In this document: one piece after another, positions 1 through 10,329 of the stretch
Layout: every line of letters begins with the position of its first letter
Position numbering within the stretch: position 1 is the stretch's first letter
DNA from: Planctomycetota bacterium
Lineage (GTDB): Bacteria > Planctomycetota > Phycisphaerae > UBA1845 > UTPLA1
DNA: 64,000 nucleotides
Direction: 5' to 3'
NCBI GenBank assembly: GCA_016712275.1
Contig: JADJRI010000006.1
Span: 62,001 to 126,000 of the forward strand
Position numbers and translations under genes: made by a program
The notes under the pieces: generated by a model
The model's input: the letters and a program-made list of their open reading frames with translations, nothing else
What the model was told of the DNA's origin: nothing
Databases searched by the model: none

Positions 1-2
1 CC

Positions 3-422
3 TGCATTGATCTCGAAATGTTGCGGGGTGTGATCGAGTTTGAATTGGATGATGCCGAGCGCGAGGCGATGCGCCGGCTGGCCGACGATTTGCCGATTGC
101 GATGGACAGTTTCACAGCGAAATTGGCCGGCGTCAGAATCGGCTCGCCCGGATTTGGCGGATTCCGACAGGGTGGCGTATTTCAAATCAACCCGGGCGAT
201 CCGGCTTATGACCGGGTATTGAATGACGGTACGGCGGCACAACCCGTTACCGAGGCCGTCATTCGCGCCGTTGGCGATACCGGCGTCATGCTCGTGCAGG
301 AAAGTCCGGCGCAGATGCGGCTTTACCAGGTCAGCAACGATCCGTCGTCCATCATGAGAAACGCGAGCTTCATTATGAACAAAGTGCTCCAGGCTACGGT
401 GAAATTCGGCGCGGTGGAATAA
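3..422 (+). CDS. Hypothetical protein, C-terminal part (runs off left edge)
   Basis: The reading frame is open from the first bases of the window to the TAA at 420-422. The first ATG is at 18 but no ribosome binding site precedes it, so the gene probably begins outside the window. The visible 130-odd residues start with a charged helical stretch (ELDDAEREAMRRLADDLP) followed by a Gly-rich segment (GSPGFGGFRQGG). There are no membrane segments and no motif I recognise. It converges with the LptC-like gene after a 56-base gap. Function unknown. Confidence 0.5.
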   Translation, partial: CIDLEMLRGVIEFELDDAEREAMRRLADDLPIAMDSFTAKLAGVRIGSPGFGGFRQGGVFQINPGDPAYDRVLNDGTAAQPVTEAVIRAVGDTGVMLVQESPAQMRLYQVSNDPSSIMRNASFIMNKVLQATVKFGAVE

Positions 423-478
423 CGGCGGCCGTTTGGCGCAGACGTGAAGGAACGGGCGTTTCTTTTCTACATTTTCTT

Positions 479-3400
479 TTATCGTCCGCTCGTCGTGACG
501 GTCGATTTCGGCGACTGAATGGCGTTGGTCGCGCGGTTCCAAATCAAGAGCGGGCCGCGCCACATGTTGAATCGCCCACCCTCGGCCTGATCGATAATGC
601 GGGCATCCAGTTCCGCACCGCCTTCAAGCCGCACCTCGTTCGTCGCGGACAGGTATTGCAAGTACTCGCCCATCAGACTCTTGGTGCCGTCTTGCATGTG
701 GACCGCATCGCGGGCGATCAGTCGCTCCAAGTCCGTCGCCTGCACCAGTTGGGTGGCGCCGCTGGGATCCTTCGATTCGGAGGTCTGCTTTCCCGTCGCA
801 AATTCGAGCAGCAGGTTGCCGCAGGTCAGCTCCGCGTGCCGTCCTTCGCTGATTCTACGAAGCGAAGCGGTGTTCAGCTTGAACGCCGTCGCCAGTTCGT
901 CGCGCAGAACCACTTGCTGCCCGCTGAGATGGAGCATTCGGACATTTTTGTCAAAGGCCACCAGCGCGCGATCGACAAAAAAGTCCATCGCGTTTTCCCA
1001 TTCGATCAAGGTCTGGCTCGGACCCTCCCCGCGCATCGAGCTCATCATCGGGCCGGAAACCTGCGCCGATCGGCGCTTTTGTGCCTTGCCCTGTGTGTCT
1101 TCGAATTGGTAATCCTCGATGAGCAGGGTGCCCTCGCACGGGACGGACATCTGTTCGTTGCGAAGGTCGGCGACGATTTGCTTGCCGGCGATGCGCGCCC
1201 GGCTCAGCAGTCGGCCGCGCGGTGAATACGCCGTCGTCGGCGCAAAAGTACTGCTGAGCGCTTCCGCATTTCCCTCGGCGACAACATAGACCGGCCGCTT
1301 CTGATCCATATTGACCGTGATCTTGTCGTTGAATTCGAGATCGGCCTTGTCGTTCGTAATCTCGCCGAGAATGGCGAAGCGATCGAGAAAATCCTGACCG
1401 CGCGCCTTCTTCGGTTTTTCCGGCGCTTTGCCCAGCCGCACGGTCAGCTTGTCGCAGTTCATTGCGAAGGTGGGGGAAATGCTGCGCACGTTTTCGTTGA
1501 AAACGCCGTAGTCCTTGCCGAGCCGAAGCTGCATCGAACCGGTCCAGCTCGTTTTCACCGCCGTCGGCTTTTTCAGCCGTCGGCCCCCGAAGTCCTCGTA
1601 TGTCACCATCCACGCATCGCCCGGCCCCGGCACGTCGACGCTTTGCTGGTCGGCGTCGATGTCGATCTTGTGGCCGTGGATGGCCATGTCCTGAAACCGG
1701 GCCTTTGCAAAGATCTCCGGCTTGGGGCTGATGATGTCGATCTTGACCAGTTCGTCGCCGTTGCGAAGGCGCGCCTTGAGCGATTCCGCGTCGCGAATTT
1801 TCATGTTGTGCGCCGGGTCGACGGCGAAGACGCCGCCCGTTGCATCGAGCGATTCCATGCCCAGCCGGGGTTTCGAGGGTATCAGCGTTTTTCCGTCCGG
1901 AGCAAGGCGCGGCGCGACGGGATACTGATCAAGCGTCACACGCATGACACTCGCCCGGATTTCGCGGCCGCCCTGTTTTGCGAGCACGTTGCCGACCGCA
2001 TCGACCGTGCGCGGCGAACTGCGCCCGTCGGCCGCGCGGGCCATGACGACATCCAGTTTCTCAGCCTCGATGAGGTCGTCGCCGCGCTCGAGGTTGACAT
2101 CGCCCGACATGTTCAGATGTTCGATGAAGTCCGAGGCATCCTGATCCTCCGCGGCCGGAACGCCAAAGGTCGCGGCCACTTCGTCCGAGGCCAGCTTTTC
2201 ATCGCCGCGCTTGAATCGGACATCGCCATGAAACCAGGCGCGGCGGAGATACTCCTTGTCGCGCAATTCGGACTTTCCGGTTTTCGAGCTGATCCGCTCG
2301 ACCGGCCGCGTTCCGATTTCGAGATCGACGCCGCGCGTCCAGCGGATTTCGACCGGATCGGCGGGCTTTTTGTCGATTTTCGTCTCTCCGGCGCCGGGCA
2401 GTGCCAAGGTCTTGACAGTTCCCTCCGGTACGGCGGTTTCATCGGTCTGCTTCGGCTTGGGGGTCTGTTTGTCGATCATGTAGCCCGGACCATCCACCCG
2501 GCCCAGGCCGCGCCTTCGATCGAAGAAAATCTCCCGCCCCGACAGCCGGCGATCGACATCGACCGACATTTCAACCGGCATCTCCTCCGCTCCCATGAGC
2601 CAGACCTGCTTGCGCTCGCCGCGATAAACAAGCTGATTGCAAATGGCGTTTCCCTTTTCGCTCTTCACCAGAACCGGCGTGCCGACCGCGATCACGTCGA
2701 AACGCTTGCCGGTCTGCTCATCCGGCGGAACAAAGAGCGGCCGCAAGTCGAGCGGGCCGTCCCAGGTGAGCACGATCTGCTCGCTGCCGTCGTCCTCATC
2801 GGCATCGGCGCGCGCGGCGGCAATATCGGAACGGCTTGCTGATGGCGGCACGGCGCCGGCTTCCGCGGATTTGGAGTCGTTGCCGGCATCCGGAATCACC
2901 TCGCCGGCGAAGGTGGGCTGGTTGGCCTTGACGGCCGAGCCGCCGGTGGCGATTTCGCGCTGTTTGCTGCCAAAATCGAAATGCACCTCGAGTTCCGAGG
3001 CATCCATGCGGCCCACGGATTTCCCATCGCGAAGCTGCTCGACGACCACGTCATTTTTGAAGACGGCGCGGTAGGTGTGAACGCGCTTGCTTTTTTTGGC
3101 GGGAAGTGTCGCACCGGTGGCATCCTTCACGGGCGGGGCGGCCGCTTCCTTCGCGGATGCGTCGGCCATCCCGGTTTGGGCTTCTCGCTTTATATCAGCG
3201 AGATCGGTGGCGAGGGCGTCAGCGGTGCGCAACTTGTCGGCACTTTGGGCCTCCGCGATCTGCTCCGGCGTCGGCTCCATCTCGTCGCCGTAGATCGACT
3301 GGGGCGTGTTGGCCATGAACCGCGCGCCTTCGACGCGAATTTCGGCGGCCGCCTCATTGGCCGACACGCTGTCGACCGACATGGGCTCGTTCGCGCGGGC

Positions 3401-4288
3401 CAGCGGAATGCGACCCTGGGCATCGGGTTCGATCTCGCCGACCACCGTCGGCGCATTGGCCGTAATGGTCGAGGGTTTCATGTCTTTGGCGGTGTCGGCG
3501 AGCTTTTCGTCATCGACATCCGCGGTCTTTCGCTTGCGCTCTTCGCCGGGAAGGCCGAACTCAACCATGTTCGCCCCGCGGCGGATGGTCATCTTGCCGC
3601 CCTTGGCGAATTGCAGCACTTCAACACGGTTGTCGACTTGATTCCAATTCACTGTCAGGTCACTGACATCCTCGATGCGCGCCTCGCGGCTGTCGACGAC
3701 AACGCCGCTTTCGGAGATCAGTTCGGCGCGGTCCATGTCGAAGCGAGCGCTGTCGAGTTCGATGCGGATGAGATCGTCGGGATGCTGCGCCATCTCCGCC
3801 AGTTCCGGATTTTCCCTCCGCCAATCGGCCGTGGTTCGATCGATAACGACGCGGACGTTTCCCTTGAGCGTGCCGCGCTGGGCATCGACGCGGTTTTTCG
3901 TCTTTTGCGCCAGCGTCACATCCGCCTGATCGGCACTGATGTAGGTCGTCTCGCCGCGCGGCATGTAAATGGTGATGAGCAATTCGTCGACGTGGTAGTC
4001 CGTATCGTTGATCGGCTTCCAGCCCTTCGCCTCGAACTGGTACTTCGGACGACCGGTGTTTTCGTCATAGACGATGACTTTCGACTGGTCGCCCGGGCTG
4101 ATCGGCATTTGCGATTCGCCGAGCGACTGCGTGCCCTGCGTGGTCGGCACTGAAACGAATTGACGAACGACCTCGACGCCTTGACCATCAGTGACAGTCC
4201 GGGTCGGCCGGTCGCCGCGCGAAAAGACATAGAACGCGCCGGCGGCGATGATGAAGACGGAAATGGCCAGAAGAATTTTCTTGTGCAT
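479..4288 (-). CDS. Giant LptC/OstA-like envelope protein
   Basis: The 1269-residue protein has one N-terminal membrane segment (about residues 4-22) and no other, so the bulk should lie in the periplasm. Residues about 70-160 resemble LptC, the inner-membrane partner that passes lipopolysaccharide to the LptA bridge. They match the pattern of a substrate-like beta strand segment followed by ISADQADV and a 'GNVRVVID' strand typical of LptC/OstA folds. The rest is a long series of beta-rich, OstA-like segments with acidic linkers. Ordinary LptC is about 190 residues, so this is more than six times longer. It lies 42 bases downstream of kdsC in the same direction, the classical kdsC-lptC order, which supports an LPS-export role. 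The assignment of the long C-terminal part is inference. Confidence 0.6.
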   Translation of the reverse strand: MHKKILLAISVFIIAAGAFYVFSRGDRPTRTVTDGQGVEVVRQFVSVPTTQGTQSLGESQMPISPGDQSKVIVYDENTGRPKYQFEAKGWKPINDTDYHVDELLITIYMPRGETTYISADQADVTLAQKTKNRVDAQRGTLKGNVRVVIDRTTADWRRENPELAEMAQHPDDLIRIELDSARFDMDRAELISESGVVVDSREARIEDVSDLTVNWNQVDNRVEVLQFAKGGKMTIRRGANMVEFGLPGEERKRKTADVDDEKLADTAKDMKPSTITANAPTVVGEIEPDAQGRIPLARANEPMSVDSVSANEAAAEIRVEGARFMANTPQSIYGDEMEPTPEQIAEAQSADKLRTADALATDLADIKREAQTGMADASAKEAAAPPVKDATGATLPAKKSKRVHTYRAVFKNDVVVEQLRDGKSVGRMDASELEVHFDFGSKQREIATGGSAVKANQPTFAGEVIPDAGNDSKSAEAGAVPPSASRSDIAAARADADEDDGSEQIVLTWDGPLDLRPLFVPPDEQTGKRFDVIAVGTPVLVKSEKGNAICNQLVYRGERKQVWLMGAEEMPVEMSVDVDRRLSGREIFFDRRRGLGRVDGPGYMIDKQTPKPKQTDETAVPEGTVKTLALPGAGETKIDKKPADPVEIRWTRGVDLEIGTRPVERISSKTGKSELRDKEYLRRAWFHGDVRFKRGDEKLASDEVAATFGVPAAEDQDASDFIEHLNMSGDVNLERGDDLIEAEKLDVVMARAADGRSSPRTVDAVGNVLAKQGGREIRASVMRVTLDQYPVAPRLAPDGKTLIPSKPRLGMESLDATGGVFAVDPAHNMKIRDAESLKARLRNGDELVKIDIISPKPEIFAKARFQDMAIHGHKIDIDADQQSVDVPGPGDAWMVTYEDFGGRRLKKPTAVKTSWTGSMQLRLGKDYGVFNENVRSISPTFAMNCDKLTVRLGKAPEKPKKARGQDFLDRFAILGEITNDKADLEFNDKITVNMDQKRPVYVVAEGNAEALSSTFAPTTAYSPRGRLLSRARIAGKQIVADLRNEQMSVPCEGTLLIEDYQFEDTQGKAQKRRSAQVSGPMMSSMRGEGPSQTLIEWENAMDFFVDRALVAFDKNVRMLHLSGQQVVLRDELATAFKLNTASLRRISEGRHAELTCGNLLLEFATGKQTSESKDPSGATQLVQATDLERLIARDAVHMQDGTKSLMGEYLQYLSATNEVRLEGGAELDARIIDQAEGGRFNMWRGPLLIWNRATNAIQSPKSTVTTSGR

Positions 4289-4330
4289 TCGAACCTATCG
4301 TAAGGGAAGGGCGACCCATGCCCATCCATT

Positions 4331-4858
4331 TCATGTTGACTTCAGGTATTGCGATAGGACGCCGTTCCATTTTCCGTTCAGCCGCAGAATCCGTTGAACG
4401 ACTTCAACGATGGCCCCGTGTCCGCCGGGCCTCTGGGTAATGTAGCGCGCCGCCCGCTTGACGGTCGGAATGGCGTTGGCCACGGCAAACGAACATCCGC
4501 AGCGGCGCATCGGCTCCAGATCAAGCCAGTCATCCCCGACCACGGCGATTTCCGCATCCGAAAGGCCCATTTGGTCACGTAAGTTGGTATAAGGTGTCAA
4601 TTTTTCGTGCACGCCCTGTATGACGTGATGGATGCCGAGGTCTTTCGCCCGTTTTTCCACGGCGGGGGTGTTGCGGCCGGTGATAATGGCCGATTGGCCG
4701 CCCGTTCTGTGCCAAAGCTTGATGGAGGAGCCATCCTGCACATGAAAGAGCTTAAGTTCCCCTCCGGCATCAAGATAAGGCAATTGACCGGTGGTCAGAA
4801 CGCCATCGACATCGAGAACCAAGAGCTGAATTGCCGGCTGTGAATTTCCAGTGGACAC
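4331..4858 (-). CDS. kdsC: 3-deoxy-D-manno-octulosonate 8-phosphate phosphatase (KdsC)
   Basis: A HAD-superfamily phosphatase that removes phosphate from KDO 8-phosphate, a step in making the LPS inner core. The N-terminal motif LDVDGVLTTG carries the two catalytic Asp residues (about 16 and 18). SAIITGRN is HAD motif II, and VVGDDWLDLEPM is the Mg-binding motif. The tail RPGGHGAIVEVVQRIL matches the conserved KdsC C-terminus. Starting at the GTG at 4858 gives 175 residues, the normal KdsC size. A TTG at 4894 would add twelve residues with no sign of conservation. It is the upstream gene of a kdsC-lptC pair and is divergent from the FG-GAP gene. Confidence 0.9.
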   Translation of the reverse strand: MSTGNSQPAIQLLVLDVDGVLTTGQLPYLDAGGELKLFHVQDGSSIKLWHRTGGQSAIITGRNTPAVEKRAKDLGIHHVIQGVHEKLTPYTNLRDQMGLSDAEIAVVGDDWLDLEPMRRCGCSFAVANAIPTVKRAARYITQRPGGHGAIVEVVQRILRLNGKWNGVLSQYLKST

Positions 4859-5157
4859 GCCCGCGATTCTAAGTTGGCTTGTGCACTTGGGCAACGCAGG
4901 GCCGGAAGACCCGCTCGCTCAAAACTACATCGTTAATCTCGCAAAACCAAGCAGCCGCAAGGGGCTAATCCACGTCTTCATTGGCAGTCGCCCATGGGTG
5001 ATGGCGGCGCTACACGCCGGAATCGGCAGTGTAGAACCAACCGAGAAACTTGACCATGCGGAGGGGTCAAGAATCAATCGAAACGAAGGAACGGTTTGCG
5101 ACGCGGCGGCCGGCTTGAATTCGGCAGAGGCATGCGAACCACATTTTTGGAGAAACG

Positions 5158-8100
5158 ATGAGACTGAAGGGCACGACAATCGGAGTTTTTGGAACAGCGG
5201 CAATGGCCTTGTGTTTGATCGGCGCGGAAACGGCCCTGGCGCACCTGTGCCTGGTTCGGCAGGGACGAGAGCCGCTGGAGCAATCGAAGCGTTTAACAAT
5301 TACGGCGTTGCAGTGGCGGCGGGGGATTTTAACGGCGACGGCGTTGAGGACCTTGTGACCGGCGCGAATGGCGATGGCACGGGAGGATCCATTATCGTCA
5401 ATTTCGGCTGCCCCACCGGCATCACGCACTTTGACGCACAGCGCTGGACGCTCGGCACTCTCGGATTCACGGACATGGTCGACAGCCGATTCGGCCTGAC
5501 GCTGGCGGTGGGCGATTTTGACGACGACGGGTATGACGATGTCGCAGTCGGGGCACCGGGTTATGACTCTTTTCGCGGCGCGGTGGTGATCCTATTCGGC
5601 CGCGCGACGGGGCTCGGCCCGAATGTGACATGGATCAGTCAGGACAACGGCCCCGGCGCGTATGAGGCGGGCGACAATTTCGGCGGCGCGCTGGCGGCGG
5701 GAGACTTCAATAATGATGGTTATGACGATCTGGCGGTCGGATCGTATTTTGAATCTCTTGAACTCAATTCCGGTACGGTGAGCAATGCCGGCGCGGTTTC
5801 GATTTTTCTGGGCGGTGCGAACGGGCCTTATCCGCAGGACGGATACAATATCACGGAAGAAGATACCAATGTCGGAAGCTCGCCAAACGCGAATTTCGGT
5901 TGGGCGCTGGCCGCGGGCGACATCAATGGCGATGATCGCGATGATCTGGTCGTGGGCGTTCCCCGTAAAACGAATGCCTCCATCGTTGAAGATGGCGCGA
6001 TTCACGTTTTCTTTGGCGCGTCCAACGGCCCGACGACGACGGGTGCGCAGTACTTTGCAGGTTCGTCGATGTCTTCGCCAACCCTGCTTCCGTTTGACAA
6101 GTTCGGCTATCGGCTGGCATGCGGCGATGGCAACGGTGACGGATTTGCCGATGTCGCGATCGGCATGCCCGAAGCGGATGTATCGGGCAGCGGAAACGCG
6201 GGTCGAACCGTGGTGATGTACGGGGCGGCGGCGGGCTTGAGTTTCGGGAACAAGACGTCCCATACGGGCAATCCGGTGCGAACGAATGACCGGTTCGGCG
6301 AAGCGGTGGCATTCGGCCGATATGATGCCTCATCCGATTTGCGGGAAGAACTCGCCGTCGGCGCGCCGTCTCTCGTGACTTCGGCACTGGGCGGCCAGGT
6401 GACGGTGTTTCAGGGCGCGGTGGGCGGATATACCGCCGCCAACTCGACGATCATCACGCAGGCCACATTGAACGAGGTTGTCGAAGCCGGTGATCGATTT
6501 GGTGCGTCTCTGGCCTTTGGACGATTCGTCGGCGGACAGCGCCGCGGGCTGGCGGTCGGCGCGCCGAACGAAGACTGGAATCCGCTGCCGGGCAATCTCA
6601 ACCCCGCGATTACCGGCGCCGGCGCCGTGTCCATCGATATCAACTGGATGCAGGTGCAGAATCTTCAGTGCCGTGCAGCGCTCCTGACCAATTGTTCGGA
6701 TCAGGCTGTGTTCTCGCTGAAACCCTTCGAACCCCACTTGCTCGCCAGCACCAGCAAAATCATGACGGCGCTGGTCGCGATCGAATCGACCGAGCCGGGC
6801 TGCGACACCTGCAGCTCGATGGCTTCGACCTATACGCATCCACAATTGCTGTGCGATTCGCAATATCCAACTTCGCCAAACGGCACCGTGGGCGGCAGCG
6901 ACTCGGCCATGTGTCCCGGCGAAACCAATTCACTTCAGAACCTGATCTGGCACATGCTTTTTCCGAGCGGCAACGACGCGGCATTCGGGATCGCGGACCT
7001 TGTTGTCAATCCGGGCTCCACATGCGCGAACACCGCGTGTCAGGACATTGTCGACTTTGTGCAACTGATGAATGATAAGGCGGCTGAATTGGGCATGCCG
7101 GATACGTCGTACCAGAATCCGTCCGGCGCTGCCCACGCCTCGTGGCCGAGCAACAACATTTCGTCGCCGTGGGATCAGGCGCGCCTAGCGTATTTTGCGA
7201 TGCAGAACACGACGTTTTTCAGTTATGTGAGCCAGCCCACGTCTCCGGTGCTTCCGAGAAGCGGCGGGTGCTGGCCCTTGGGCAGCACGTCGACGTGGGG
7301 TTCGGGTGTGTTTACGTTTCCCGGCGGCAACGGCCCGGACTTTGCGAATACGTCTGGATTGAAACCGGGCAATACCCCGGCGGCCGGCAACACGCTCGTC
7401 GTTGCGTTGGACGAACCGCTTGGTCGCATGTTCGGCATCATTCTGGGAGAGCCGAGCGGCGCTCAGATGCGCACGGACATGGGCGCCATGCTGAACCTCG
7501 GCCGCACGACATTTTGCAGCGGCATCTTTGATCCGACGCCCTCCGCGCCGGGCACCACGCTGACGGCGCCGAACAAGCCGTCGGACGGCGGAAAAATCTC
7601 GCACTTTGCGATTCCGATGCAGCATGACGCGGATCACGGATTCAACGTTCGCATCACGGCCTCGCCGGGGACGGCCTTGGCCGCGGGCCGCCTTGAACTG
7701 AACCGCGATCGAAGCATGGTCCTTCCCGCAGGTGACACGACGACGTCAGCCATAGAGCCTTTCGTGTCGCATCAGGGCATTCTGATCACAAACCTCGGCG
7801 AGGATCGCGCGGAGCTGTCGATTCGCGGCGGAACGCACCATGTCGAGACAGTGACACTGCCGGCCGGTGCGTCGCACCTGATTCCGCCATTTGCCGCGTC
7901 GAGCATTCAGCCGGACTATGTGGTGCTGGTGGCCAATCTGTCGAGCACGTAGACGCGTTGATTTCGATCGAGGAAACGAAGTATGCCTTCGATACGCTGG
8001 TCGCAGAGGACGGATCATCTGCCAGCGCGCGGATGACGGCCGACCGGTATGAGGGCGACGACAGCGTTCAGGTGTTCTACACGGGTTTGGAGAACAACCC

Positions 8101-8329
8101 GGCGGCGCAGGTGGACATTCTGATCGCCGATACGCTTGATCTGGATCCGGGATGCGACGGAACCCTGGATTTCGACGACGTCGATGCGTTCGTTCAGGCG
8201 CTGATCAATCCCGCGCTGTATCAGGCGAATTTCCCGGCGTGTTATATCGGATCGGCCGATGTGAACGGCGACGGGAAGATTGACGGCGGCGATGTGGGGC
8301 CGTTCGTGAGCCTGTTGCTGGGTTCTTGA
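5158..8329 (+). CDS. Exported FG-GAP propeller / S11 D-Ala-D-Ala carboxypeptidase-like fusion with dockerin-like tail (two frame breaks)
   Basis: The ATG at 5158 follows GGAGA and opens a signal peptide (MRLKGTTIGVFGTAAMALCL...). The frame then shifts between about 5235 and 5265 into a long frame ending at 7952. That frame begins with about seven FG-GAP/integrin-type calcium repeats of the form AAGDFNGDGVEDLVTG, which build a beta propeller. Next comes a serine peptidase S11 domain: SxxK as STSK (6746-6757), SGN at 6965-6973, and KPG at 7362-7370 where the family normally has KTG. A second frame change at about 7940-7957 leads to two dockerin-like repeats, ending ADVNGDGKIDGGDVGPFVSL at 8329. 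The product is probably secreted or surface-held. The substrate is unknown, and the KTG change makes peptidase activity uncertain. Confidence 0.7.
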
Positions 8330-8357
8330 TTCTCGGCAGTTTGAAATGAGAATTATG

Positions 8358-8400
8358 GCGGCCGGGATCACTCACGAAAAACGGGGGTGATTCCGGCCGC
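8358..8400. terminator. Bidirectional stem-loop between convergent genes
   Basis: A 14-base arm GCGGCCGGGATCAC (8358-8371) pairs with GTGATTCCGGCCGC (8387-8400), with one mismatch. It sits between the end of the FG-GAP/S11 gene and the end of the dUTPase gene on the opposite strand. The loop holds a run of five A. No long U-tract follows, so termination strength is uncertain. Confidence 0.55.
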
Positions 8401-8436
8401 ATGTTCTTTCCGGTTGTGCCAAGACCGGATGAATCC

Positions 8437-8862
8437 TTAACGTTGATCCCGCTTCAGCGTGATGTTTTTATTATCATCTTCCGTCTTGCCGGACATCGAG
8501 TAATTGTCGTCCTGTCTTTTCTGATTGATCTTCAATTTCTGTTGATAAAGTTCCAGCACGTCTTGTGCGCTGAGGCCGACGCACTGGGCCATGGATATCC
8601 AGAAAAAGAGCAGGTCGATCACTTCGACGCGGGCGTTTTGCAGGTCGTGCAACTCGAATCGGCGACCTTCCTTGGCTTCGGCGCACCAGTGCTTCCAGTA
8701 CATGCAGTTTCGCAGTTCCTCAAGTTCATTGGCGGCGGCCATGATGTAGTTATTGAGCCATTCGCCGGCGACTTTGGGGTCGAAATTGTCGTGCAGCTTT
8801 TCGGGGTCAAAGCCGATGCGTTTGTTAAGCTGGGCCTGGTGTTTGAACAGTTCTTCGAGCAT
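8437..8862 (-). CDS. Dimeric (all-alpha) dUTP diphosphatase
   Basis: A 141-residue all-alpha NTP pyrophosphatase of the dimeric dUTPase type, which hydrolyses dUTP to dUMP and pyrophosphate. It keeps uracil out of DNA and supplies dUMP for thymidylate synthesis. The metal-binding acidic residues appear in NELEELRN (Glu46, Glu48, Glu49) and in EVIDLLFFWISMAQ (Glu80, Asp83). The tail GLSAQDVLELYQQKL followed by NQKRQDDNY is the typical end of the family. Length is a little shorter than many phage-type homologues. It stands alone on the minus strand, convergent with the FG-GAP gene. Confidence 0.85.
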   Translation of the reverse strand: MLEELFKHQAQLNKRIGFDPEKLHDNFDPKVAGEWLNNYIMAAANELEELRNCMYWKHWCAEAKEGRRFELHDLQNARVEVIDLLFFWISMAQCVGLSAQDVLELYQQKLKINQKRQDDNYSMSGKTEDDNKNITLKRDQR

Positions 8863-9009
8863 GGGCGTTCCTCGTGGGTGTCTGCCCTGTGAAGGGCATT
8901 ATTTTGGACAGCATATCGAGAAATGGCGATCCGGGCGAATCCGGCGGCGGGATGTCTGTTATACTATTACTGGTTCGGTCAAATCGACGCCGATCGGCGA
9001 AGGTAATGA

Positions 9010-10143
9010 ATGATGTCGGAGCGTGACGAACAAGGTCGACGGTTTACGCTATGCCTCGTCGCGGACGAGGACGTGATCGAGCGCTACTCGGGCATGATTC
9101 GTTATCTTCAGATCGGGCTCATCGACGAAGCCGTCGATGTTGTGATGGTCGTGCCGGAAACATCTCGAACAGAATCGGTGATCGCCGGTCCGTCGGCCGT
9201 TGTTGCGTATTCACGGCGGCGGTGGCCGTTTGACATGCTGACGCGGCATCAGGCGGCGCGCGGCATGCGGGAATTGCTTGACGATTCTGTTCGGCAGCAG
9301 CCGATGATCGTTCACGCGCTGTCGCCGGGCGCCGCACATCTGGCATCGCATCTGGGTGCGGAGTTCGGGGCGGAGCTTGTCGTGACGGTCACCAGTTCAA
9401 CCATTCGCCGCGACATCGGCCTTCAGCATGCGCTGGACCACGCGGCGACACTCGTGTTTCCCTCAGAGTCGCTTCGGGAATCGATCGCGAACACGCCGCT
9501 GGCGACAAAGAACGCGGAAGTCGTGCGGCCGGGGGTGATGGCGAAGGAATCGGTGGCCGCCTTTCGAAATATGGGCAACGTGCCGTCGATCGTTTTCGCG
9601 GGACATCTGGGCGCGGAGTGCGGGGCGGACGTTCTGATTCGCGCCGTGGGGCGTGTGGTGCGTGAAAGGCATCGTGTACTGCTTTTCCTTGCCGGCAAGG
9701 GGCCGGCGGAACCCGATTTGCGACATCTGGTTGACACCCTAAAGCTTGCGGAGCATGTGACGTTTACAGGTCGATTGGATCATTTGAATGCGGCCATGGA
9801 CTCGGCCGACATTTATTGCGTGCCGCGCGCGCTCGGAATTTTTCGCGAAGAGCCGGTTCTGGCCATGGCTGCGGGCATGGCCATGATTGTGGCGGACGGA
9901 GCCTACTGCGATGGACTGGTCGATCGGGAGAATGCATGGATCATCTCAAACGCGGATGAAGACGAGTTGGCGGGCGGCATTCTGCAGATGATCGGCTCGC
10001 CGGAGCAAGCCCGCGCCATGGGCACGGCAGCGCGGGAGGTGTCGCGGGCGATGTATTCTGTGGCGCGGATGATCGGCGATTTGACCCGCATTTACCGGCG
10101 ATTGGTCTATCGCAAGCAGACGCTGACAATTGGGGGGCGGTGA
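9010..10143 (+). CDS. Glycosyltransferase, GT4-like (GT-B fold)
   Basis: A 377-residue GT-B fold glycosyltransferase. The C-terminal half shows the nucleotide-sugar binding domain: VFAGHLGAECGADVLIRAVG starts the domain, followed by LLFLAGKGPAEPDL, VTFTGRLDHLNAAMDSADIY and the GIFREEPVLAMAAGMAMIVA region. The last contains the EPxxL variant of the GT4 EX7E motif. The N-terminal half is poorly conserved, as expected for the acceptor domain. The start has two adjacent ATG codons (9010, 9013) preceded by GAAGG. No partner gene names the sugar or acceptor. A role in envelope glycan synthesis is inference. Confidence 0.75.
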   Translation: MMSERDEQGRRFTLCLVADEDVIERYSGMIRYLQIGLIDEAVDVVMVVPETSRTESVIAGPSAVVAYSRRRWPFDMLTRHQAARGMRELLDDSVRQQPMIVHALSPGAAHLASHLGAEFGAELVVTVTSSTIRRDIGLQHALDHAATLVFPSESLRESIANTPLATKNAEVVRPGVMAKESVAAFRNMGNVPSIVFAGHLGAECGADVLIRAVGRVVRERHRVLLFLAGKGPAEPDLRHLVDTLKLAEHVTFTGRLDHLNAAMDSADIYCVPRALGIFREEPVLAMAAGMAMIVADGAYCDGLVDRENAWIISNADEDELAGGILQMIGSPEQARAMGTAAREVSRAMYSVARMIGDLTRIYRRLVYRKQTLTIGGR

Positions 10144-10329
10144 ACGTGTCGACCCGGGCCCAATGTCACGGATTTTCACTGCCGAGTGCGCTGAGCCGGA
10201 TCATCGCCGAACCGCGCATGAATACCAATGGCGATGGGGTAATCTTGTGCTGATTTGGAGGATGGCGCCAGATCGCCGATAATTTGCAATGTTGGTGCAA
10301 CGAGTTTGTCGATAGCAGGGGCAATTCCA

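Noticed and set aside
1643..2842. Long plus-strand open frame opposite the LptC-like gene
   Set aside because: It is antisense to a longer gene with clear motifs, has Arg/His/Gly-rich composition and no ribosome site; GC-rich DNA leaves such frames open by codon bias.
2981..4153. Second long plus-strand open frame opposite the LptC-like gene
   Set aside because: Same reasons; no recognisable motif and composition typical of an antisense frame.
4851..5157. Upstream extension of the FG-GAP frame over the kdsC start
   Set aside because: It overlaps the kdsC start and has no export signal; the ATG at 5158 has a ribosome site and a signal peptide in the shifted frame.
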